A stretch of DNA of 64,000 nt from JACCZR01 sp963844805 (GTDB lineage Bacteria; Actinomycetota; Thermoleophilia; Solirubrobacterales; Thermoleophilaceae): positions 186,001-250,000 of the forward strand of contig CAWJPU010000009.1 in NCBI GenBank assembly GCA_963844805.1, in the 5' to 3' direction. Shown piece by piece: positions 59,801-64,000 of the stretch. Numbering within the stretch: position 1 is the first letter of the stretch; each line of letters starts with the position of its first letter. Position numbers and translations under genes: made by a program. The notes below the pieces were generated by a model that made no database searches, was not told the DNA's origin, and saw nothing but the letters and a program-made list of their open reading frames with translations.

Positions 59801-60039
59801 TGTACCAGATGGGCGCCCGCGAGTCGTGGCGGCTGGAGACCTCCGCGCAGTCCTACATGTACGTGCTCACGGGCGAGAAGGTGCCCGTCGAGCACTCCGA
59901 GGAGGAGCTGTCGCGCGTGCGCGACACCGTGGGAGAGATCGCGGAGGGCATCCAGTCACAGGACTTCGAGCCGAAGCCCTCGCGCGAGATCTGCTCCTTC
60001 TGCGACTACCGGATCATCTGCCCGGCGGCCGAGCGCTAG
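56896..60039 (+). CDS. UvrD-like helicase with C-terminal Fe-S nuclease domain (AdnB/AddB-like architecture)
   Basis: 1047 residues from GTG 56896, intact despite length. SF1A core: LNRAQRAAVTHPGGPLVIVA then GAGTGKTRVL (Walker A, about 26-34), ALTFSSAAAAEMRERLESL, HVGTFHSFCSRLLAD, LVDEYQDTNFAQGMLMGLL (Walker B near 239), VGDDDQAIYRFRGAS, VMTMHAAKGLEFDHVFVLGL and MRRLLHVAMTRARASLVLSY (motif VI near 635). The C-terminus has LSASDIDTYRLCPLKYKFAR, RGRVDRVDRHPDGTYELIDY KTGKAK (the PD-(D/E)xK nuclease core near 947) and ICSFCDYRIICPA; one distant Cys plus the C-x2-C-x5-C set fits a 4Fe-4S cluster. It is probably an end-resection helicase-nuclease. No partner subunit is adjacent. Confidence 0.9.
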   Translation: MPPASDGLNRAQRAAVTHPGGPLVIVAGAGTGKTRVLTRRFAWLVERGTPADEVLALTFSSAAAAEMRERLESLIQVPYEELHVGTFHSFCSRLLADEALEAGLDPFFTAVTPADRLALLLDRQGELSLRRHEIRGNPAPLLASFVSRIDRLKDEMVGCEAFRAYAERMVERCAEADDAARGHAARELEFAGVYADHDRLLAEQGALDFGELICRAYALLHEHPHVRRRVADRFKHVLVDEYQDTNFAQGMLMGLLAEEHRNITVVGDDDQAIYRFRGASRKNLEAFREEFAEAETVRLERNYRSGQRILDAARAVVEPTERLEKKLKGKAGGDVRFWRCESERAQAQAVAADAERLVTGEGVSPDRVAVLVRSVRHEGATVGAALEERALPFRLSGSAAYFQRAEVRDVLAWLRLLADPTDSGAVVRALSRPPIELRSVDVARLTQLARRRKLDMPSAVAAGLDGPQLSPEGRERATAFLKLYRSASNAFEDRRPDAFVMRLIERIGLRRQQVFARRADTAERLRNIAKLPELAAAYMRREPGATPREFTRYLDAVAESGLREEEAPDPAAEPAVRVMTMHAAKGLEFDHVFVLGLSAGRMPGPWRKRADGVPDELVPETVRSSEDRKAHEDEMRRLLHVAMTRARASLVLSYAERGDGTVRSSPFVDEARAALDVEEEVKEEELFGPAEGLHSTFRLMRDELLDTVAEVGGRLAELRLDTYQDVAAGVARYLELLKVAALISRAREGQELADALPEINEVLAQGATPETRELLATSALDDWLRDAAREAERRPVAAPEGSEPSLDPFIPRRGEGLMLSASDIDTYRLCPLKYKFARVFRIPQEPTIHQRFGIAIHQVLERWHQSGGDLMELFEGAWRRNGFGDSDDERQFRERAIAALQRYEQVEGASEAEPVWFERSFSFRMGPHLLRGRVDRVDRHPDGTYELIDYKTGKAKTEADLREDVQLSLYQMGARESWRLETSAQSYMYVLTGEKVPVEHSEEELSRVRDTVGEIAEGIQSQDFEPKPSREICSFCDYRIICPAAER

Positions 60040-60524
60040 CGGGCCTCGGGCCTCCGGGCCGGCTCGGCCGCGGGCTGGGCCTGTGGCGCCTCCTGAGGCG
60101 AGCCGAGGGCCGCCCCGCCGCCGGCCTGCGCCTGCAGGACGTTGTTCATGCTCGACTGCGTCAGGTAGATCGCCACGAACCCCAGGAAGATCCAGAGCAC
60201 GAACATGATCACCGGCTCCAGCTTCTGCGGGGCGCCGGTCAGCCGCTCGCCTGCCTCCAGCCGCTTCGTGAAGTTCCAGATGGAAACGAACGGCGGGACG
60301 ATGATGAACGCGCCGAGCGTCACCGCCAGCACCGAGGTGACCGGGTTGTCGCCGAGCTCGTCGGTGTTGTTGGCCTGGCCGATCTCGGCCAGCTCCTTGT
60401 TGACCATGTAGTACCAGACCACCCCGTAGATCCCGAGGGTGATGATCGACAGCCCGACCACTCCGAGCGGGTGGCGAATCTTGCCGGGGCTGGCCGAGCC
60501 CCGGATCTGAATCTCTTCTGCCAT
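60036..60524 (-). CDS. DUF4234-family membrane protein
   Basis: 162 residues from ATG 60524. RHPLGVVGLSIITLGIYGVV then WYYMVNKELAEIGQANNTDE is the DUF4234 signature (G-I-Y-x-x-x-W-Y). Helices follow at VTSVLAVTLGAFIIVPPFVS and PVIMFVLWIFLGFVAIYLTQ. The C-terminus is a disordered Gln/Ala/Pro tail (QEAPQAQPAAEPARRPEAR). The function is unknown; members are often near membrane stress genes. The stop overlaps the convergent helicase-nuclease gene by four bases. Confidence 0.85.
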   Translation of the reverse strand: MAEEIQIRGSASPGKIRHPLGVVGLSIITLGIYGVVWYYMVNKELAEIGQANNTDELGDNPVTSVLAVTLGAFIIVPPFVSIWNFTKRLEAGERLTGAPQKLEPVIMFVLWIFLGFVAIYLTQSSMNNVLQAQAGGGAALGSPQEAPQAQPAAEPARRPEAR

Positions 60525-60638
60525 TGCGAGTCCCTCTTCCCTTTGGTTGAAGCGACGCTAACCGCAATGGCTTCGCAGCGCCAGGGCGGGCGCGCTCGCG
60601 GCGATCTGCGACGCCAGGAACCGGCGAGCGCCTGACGA

Positions 60639-61517
60639 TTAGCCGGGCGACTCGGGCCCGCGCTGGCGCAGGAAGCGCTGGAAGTCTCGTGCGATGGTGT
60701 CCGCGGAGGGGATCTTCTCCTCGCTGTCTTCCTCCTGGTCCGCCTCGTCGGCGGCCGACTCCAGGCGCTCGACGAAGGCCTTGACCTCCGGATCGCTGGC
60801 CACGGCGGCGCTGACCTGGCGCTCGTAGTCCTCGGCGGCGGTCTCCAGCTCGGTGGCCTCCACGGCCACGCCGGCGGCGCCCTCGAACGCGCGCACCAGC
60901 GCGAGCGCCACCTTGGGGTTGGGAGCGGCCGCGACGTAGTGCGGCACGGAGGCCCACAGGCTCACCGACGGCAGCCCGGCGTCCGAGCAGGCGCGGTGCA
61001 GCACGCCGACGATCCCTGTCGGGCCCTCGTAGGTGGTGGGCTCGAAGCCGAGCTCGGTGACCAGGTGCTGGTCGGAGGCCAGGCCGGTCAGGGAGACGGG
61101 GCGGCTGTGGGGCACGTCGGCCAGCAGCGCGCCCAGCGTGATCACCCTGCGCGCGCCGGTCTGGCGGGCGACGTCTATCACGGTCTCGCAGAAGCGCTTC
61201 CAGCGCAGCGAGGGCTCGACCCCGCGCAGCATCACCAGGTCCCCCTCGGCGCCGGGCACGCGCGCGGCGGAGAAGGCATTCGCCGGCCACTCGATCTTGC
61301 GGACCGAGTTCTGGTCGAGCTCCACCGTCGGCCGCACGGCCGTGAAGTCGAAGTACTCCTCGGGGTCCACGCTCGCCAGCTCGAAGGACTCGAAGTGGTC
61401 GTGCATGTAGGAGACGGCGGCCGTGGCGGCGTCTCCGGCGTCGTTCCAGCCCTTGAAGGCACAGACGAGGACCGGAGCGCGGAGGTCGGGAGCCGCTGAC
61501 CATCGAAGATCGGTCAT
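60639..61517 (-). CDS. PAC2-family protein (proteasome-assembly-chaperone-like)
   Basis: 292 residues from ATG 61517. LRAPVLVCAFKGWNDAGDAA then TAAVSYMHDHFESFELASVD is the PAC2 opening (G-W-x-D-A-G-x-A-A). TGARRVITLGALLADVPHSR and GFEPTTYEGPTGIVGVLHRA contain the central phosphorylase-like fold, and LWASVPHYVAAAPNPKVALA the later conserved block. The C-terminal 60 residues are acidic and disordered. In eukaryotes and archaea PAC2 proteins assist proteasome assembly; the actinobacterial role is not established. PafBC, the proteasome accessory regulator, is encoded 45 kb away. Confidence 0.88.
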   Translation of the reverse strand: MTDLRWSAAPDLRAPVLVCAFKGWNDAGDAATAAVSYMHDHFESFELASVDPEEYFDFTAVRPTVELDQNSVRKIEWPANAFSAARVPGAEGDLVMLRGVEPSLRWKRFCETVIDVARQTGARRVITLGALLADVPHSRPVSLTGLASDQHLVTELGFEPTTYEGPTGIVGVLHRACSDAGLPSVSLWASVPHYVAAAPNPKVALALVRAFEGAAGVAVEATELETAAEDYERQVSAAVASDPEVKAFVERLESAADEADQEEDSEEKIPSADTIARDFQRFLRQRGPESPG

Positions 61518-61565
61518 GCCCTCTCACCGTACCCACCTGTCCGAGGCGCGACCGAACATTGTTGT

Positions 61566-62450
61566 GTGAACACCACCGCCGAGGACCGCCAGACGCTGGC
61601 CGAGCTGCGGCCCGGCGCCGAGCTGCGCGGGGTGTTCGCGTGCACGCGCAAGGACCGGCTGACCGCCCGCACGGGCTCGCCCTACCTGGCGCTGGAGCTG
61701 CGCGACCGCACCGGGTCCGTCCCGGCCCGCGCGTTCCGCGAGGCGGACTTCCTCGCCGCCCAGTTCGAGCAGGGCGACCTCGTGGAGGTGGAGGGCCGCG
61801 CCGAGCGCTTCCGCGACGAGCTGGTGGTGGACCTGCGCTCGGTCAAGCGAGCCGACCCCGGCGGCGTCGACCCCGCCGACTTCCTGCCGGTGGCCTACCG
61901 CGACCTCGACGAGCTGGACGGCTTCCTCGAGCACCTGGGCCGCGAGGTCTACGACCGCCGCCTACGCGGGCTGCTCGACGGGTTCTTGGAGGACGGTGGC
62001 TTCCGCGCCGAGCTGCGCCGGGCGCCCTGCACGCGCAACGGCCACCACGCCTACCTGGGCGGGCTGCTCGAGCACACGGTGGCGGTTGCCACCCTGGCGC
62101 AGGAGACGTGCGTGCTGCACCCGCGGCTGGACTCCGACCTGCTGATCTGCGCGGCGCTGCTGCACGACATCGGCAAGACCCGCGAGTTCAGCCTCGGGGC
62201 CGAGATCGCGTTGAGCGAGGAGGGGGCGCTCATGGGGCACCTGGCGCTCGGCCAGCAGATGATCCTGGAGCGCGGCGCGGGCGTGCCGCGCGACCGGCTT
62301 CTCGCGCTCGTGCACTGCGTGCTGGGCCACCACGGCCCGGACAACCTGCCCGGGAGGCGCTTCCGCTCGCCCGAGGCGATGGCGCTGGCCCGGCTGAACT
62401 CGCTCGACGCCCAGGTCAAGGGCGCGCTCGAGCACGGCCTGCCGGGGTGA
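61566..62450 (+). CDS. Second OB-HD domain protein (YhaM-like)
   Basis: 294 residues from GTG 61566. An OB-fold (ELRGVFACTRKDRLTARTGS, PYLALELRDRTGSVPARAFR, GDLVEVEGRAERFRDELVVD) precedes an HD domain: RNGHHAYLGGLLEHTVAVAT (first His), DLLICAALLHDIGKTREFSL (HD pair near residue 203) and LVHCVLGHHGPDNLPGRRF with later metal His. This is the same architecture as the protein at 8743-9750, about 41 residues shorter. It may be a paralogous 3'-5' exonuclease or a nucleotide phosphohydrolase. The GTG is 49 bp from the divergent PAC2 start; its stop overlaps the acetyltransferase start. Confidence 0.82.
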   Translation: MNTTAEDRQTLAELRPGAELRGVFACTRKDRLTARTGSPYLALELRDRTGSVPARAFREADFLAAQFEQGDLVEVEGRAERFRDELVVDLRSVKRADPGGVDPADFLPVAYRDLDELDGFLEHLGREVYDRRLRGLLDGFLEDGGFRAELRRAPCTRNGHHAYLGGLLEHTVAVATLAQETCVLHPRLDSDLLICAALLHDIGKTREFSLGAEIALSEEGALMGHLALGQQMILERGAGVPRDRLLALVHCVLGHHGPDNLPGRRFRSPEAMALARLNSLDAQVKGALEHGLPG

Positions 62451-62890
62451 GGGTCCGGCCCGCGGAGGCCGGCGACTTCGAGCGGGTCACCGCCCTGCTC
62501 GAGGAGCTGGGACGCGCGCGGGTGACCGACGAGACCAGCGACGCGGTGCGGGCGCTGTACGACCGCCACTTGCAGGACGACGCCGCCGCCCACCTGGTGG
62601 CCGAGGACGACGACGGGGTGATCGCGTTCTGCTCGCTGCACTTCCGCGACCGGCTCAACCACCCCACACCCGACGCCTGGATCCCGGACCTGATCGTCAC
62701 CGAGTCCGCGCGCCGGCGGGGGGCGGCGCGGTCGCTGCTGGAGGAGGCCGAGCGGATCGCGCGCGAGCGCGGCTGCTGGCAGCTGACGCTCGAGTCCGGC
62801 TACGCCCGCCGGCTGGCGCACCGCCTGTACGTGAGCCACGGCATGACCGACGCCGGGAAGTACTTCACGAAGTCCCTGGGCCCCAGTTGA
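62447..62890 (+). CDS. GNAT-family N-acetyltransferase
   Basis: 147 residues from GTG 62447, coupled to the OB-HD gene through GTGA. RVRPAEAGDFERVTALLEEL is the first GNAT strand-helix. VIAFCSLHFRDRLNHPTPDA leads to IPDLIVTESARRRGAARSLL, where R-R-x-G-A-A is the acetyl-CoA pyrophosphate loop, and CWQLTLESGYARRLAHRLYV then SHGMTDAGKYFTKSL are the last strands. It acetylates an amine of unknown identity. The final 26 bp overlap the convergent second GNAT gene. Confidence 0.87.
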   Translation: MRVRPAEAGDFERVTALLEELGRARVTDETSDAVRALYDRHLQDDAAAHLVAEDDDGVIAFCSLHFRDRLNHPTPDAWIPDLIVTESARRRGAARSLLEEAERIARERGCWQLTLESGYARRLAHRLYVSHGMTDAGKYFTKSLGPS

Positions 62891-63335
62891 GCTCGTAGAA
62901 GAGCATCGACGGGCCGTCCGGCCGGCCCTCGAGGTTGGTGAAGCCCAGGCTCTCGTACAAGCCGCGAGCGGCCTCGTCGTCGACGCTGGTGTTCAGGTCC
63001 ATGCCGTCGGCGCCGCGCTCCTTGGCGAGCTCGAGCGCGCGCTCCATCAGGGCGCGGCCGAGGCCCTGGCCACGCTTGGGCGGCGTCACGTACAGCTCGG
63101 CCAGATAGCACTCGCGGCCGGGTGTCCAGATCGACCGGCGGTAGCGCAGCACGGCGATGCCGTCCGGCCCCTCGCCGGCCAGCAGCACGTCGGTGTCCTC
63201 TGCCAGCAGCAGCCGGAAGCGCTCGGCTATCGCCTCGGGCCCGGGAGTGGGGTCGTCGTACTCGCGGTTGAATGCATCCAGCAGGCGTCCGATGTCGTCG
63301 GCGTCGCCGGCGCCGGCGGGCCGGACCAGGGTCAC
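62865..63335 (-). CDS. GNAT-family N-acetyltransferase
   Basis: 156 residues from ATG 63335. VRPAGAGDADDIGRLLDAFN opens the fold; VLLAGEGPDGIAVLRYRRSI, CYLAELYVTPPKRGQGLGRA (R-G-Q-G-L-G-R-A is a textbook acetyl-CoA loop), LMERALELAKERGADGMDLN and EAARGLYESLGFTNLEGRPD complete it. It is more canonical than its convergent neighbour, and the two share no obvious recent duplication. Substrate unknown. Followed within 4 bp, further upstream on the same strand, by the ZIP transporter gene. Confidence 0.9.
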   Translation of the reverse strand: MTLVRPAGAGDADDIGRLLDAFNREYDDPTPGPEAIAERFRLLLAEDTDVLLAGEGPDGIAVLRYRRSIWTPGRECYLAELYVTPPKRGQGLGRALMERALELAKERGADGMDLNTSVDDEAARGLYESLGFTNLEGRPDGPSMLFYELNWGPGTS

Positions 63336-63339
63336 CCGT

Positions 63340-64000
63340 TCAGCCGCCTCCGAGGGCGACGATCATGTCGGTGGTCACGCCGAGCATGAAGCCGCCCGCC
63401 ACCATCCACAGGCCCAGCTGCTTGTAGCCGAGGCGGCGGACCCCGGTCCACACCTCGCCGATCACGTAGAGGACGGCTCCACCGGCGAGCCCGTAGAAGA
63501 GCAGCTCGAGCGGCTCGGACTCGACGGAGTAGCCGACGATGGTGCCCAGCAGCACCGGGCCGCCGCCCACGAGCCCGGCCAGCCCCAGCCAGGCCCACGA
63601 AGGCCGCACATCCCCCAGGGGGCCGACGATGCCGAATCCCTCGGTGGCGTTGTGCAGGGCGAAGCCGATGATCAGGACGGTGGCCAGGCCGATCTCGCCC
63701 GCGTTGGCCGAGACGCCTATGGCCAGGCCCTCGGCGAAGTTGTGCACGCCGATCGCGGCCGCCACGGTCATCCCCACCCGCAGCGCATGGGAGCGGACCG
63801 CGTCCTCGTGGCGCGACACCAGCCCGGCGTCCTCGGCCGACAGCACGTCCACCGAGCCGCCGGCGACCGGAGGCGGGTCGGGGTCCGGCGGCCGCATGCG
63901 GCGCTCAAGGAACGCGAGGCCGCCCGTGCCGGCCGCGAACCCGCCGGTCACGAGGAGCAGGTAGCCGATGGCCTCGCCCGCCTCGCCGCCCCCGTCGCCC
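63340..64000 (-). CDS. ZIP-family metal transporter, N-terminus beyond window
   Basis: About 220 residues are present; the frame continues through the right edge (AIGYLLLVTGGFAAGTGGLA), so the start is outside. A cytoplasmic loop (RRMRPPDPDPPPVAGGSVDV) follows, then the ZIP metal site: AAAIGVHNFAEGLAIGVSAN (H-N-x-x-E-G) and GFALHNATEGFGIVGPLG (H-N-x-x-E-G again), the two conserved metal-binding helices IV and V. Three more helices end LGVTTDMIVALGGG. It moves Zn2+ or another divalent metal into or out of the cytoplasm; the ZupT-like subgroup usually imports. The loop is short and lacks a His-rich segment. Confidence 0.88.
   Translation of the reverse strand, partial: GDGGGEAGEAIGYLLLVTGGFAAGTGGLAFLERRMRPPDPDPPPVAGGSVDVLSAEDAGLVSRHEDAVRSHALRVGMTVAAAIGVHNFAEGLAIGVSANAGEIGLATVLIIGFALHNATEGFGIVGPLGDVRPSWAWLGLAGLVGGGPVLLGTIVGYSVESEPLELLFYGLAGGAVLYVIGEVWTGVRRLGYKQLGLWMVAGGFMLGVTTDMIVALGGG

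Noticed and set aside
60568..60636. 22-codon frame MASQRQGGRARGDLRRQEPA
   Set aside because: Too short, Arg-rich like random GC-rich sequence, and no ribosome site; lies in the gap between DUF4234 and PAC2.

Overview
This 64 kb window is very GC-rich. Most genes start with GTG or ATG, and many neighbours are coupled by 4-bp GTGA/ATGA stop-start overlaps. The gene content is that of a high-GC actinobacterium: a single fused PafBC regulator, a Ku/LigD end-joining set, a PAC2-family protein, WYL, EcsC and DICT domains, an HrcA-type CIRCE operator on groESL, and a lysine/arginine-rich histone-like protein. Several families (long-form RmlA, DUF4234, DUF2342 metalloprotease, cell-surface proteins with basic C-terminal beta modules) make the order Solirubrobacterales (Thermoleophilia) the best guess. 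That placement is inferred from gene content, not from a marker-gene tree.

Layout. 1-1.5 kb: a membrane protein cut by the window edge, a cupin and tRNA-Phe. 1.5-5.3 kb: a low-density zone holding the C-terminal scrap of a tyrosine recombinase next to the tRNA, a DUF4239 protein, an HNH scrap, a small secreted protein, a cupredoxin with an LPxTG-type anchor, and decayed dienelactone hydrolase and glyoxalase-like genes; it looks like the scar of an old tRNA-targeted element. 5.6-16 kb: lipase-like hydrolase, ferritin-like protein, EcsC, SDR, a YhaM-type exonuclease, M28 and M36 peptidases, PafBC and an FMN-binding oxidase-like protein. 16-22.5 kb: dTDP-rhamnose genes (rmlA, rmlD, rmlB) interleaved with a CPA2 antiporter and a ceramidase-like enzyme. 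22.5-28.5 kb: a CaCA exchanger, a MepA-like endopeptidase, then a coupled set of ABC exporter, DedA and uracil-DNA glycosylase, followed by lipoproteins. 28.5-36.6 kb: a giant Lhr helicase and an MMPL transporter overlapping a WS/DGAT acyltransferase. 36.5-42 kb: ExoIII, Nei-type glycosylase, GDPD, Crp, Pcm, Nudix, ASCH and a methyltransferase. 42-49 kb: groESL, an ECF sigma factor, a MerR-DICT regulator, ferredoxin, Mrp and the histone-like gene. 49-54 kb: end joining (LigD ligase, Ku and a separate LigD polymerase) ending in a DUF2342 metalloprotease. 55.8-64 kb: topoisomerase IB, a UvrD-like helicase-nuclease, DUF4234, PAC2, a second YhaM-like protein, two GNAT enzymes and a ZIP transporter cut by the right edge.

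The recurring theme is genome maintenance: PafBC, Lhr, UDG, ExoIII, Nei, LigD/Ku, Topo IB and a helicase-nuclease all lie within one window. They are dispersed in separate transcription units, so this is not a single operon.

An important caveat: about 20 genes, including well-conserved ones, carry single-base frame disruptions, several of them in G or C runs. Most are more likely sequence or assembly errors than true pseudogenes. For those I give the full reconstructed span and state where the frame breaks. I found no CRISPR array, rRNA, intact insertion sequence or complete prophage. I did not find an obviously new defence system; the strongest unexplained items are a 27-bp palindromic element present twice, the integrase scar at tRNA-Phe, and the LPxTG-anchored copper protein.
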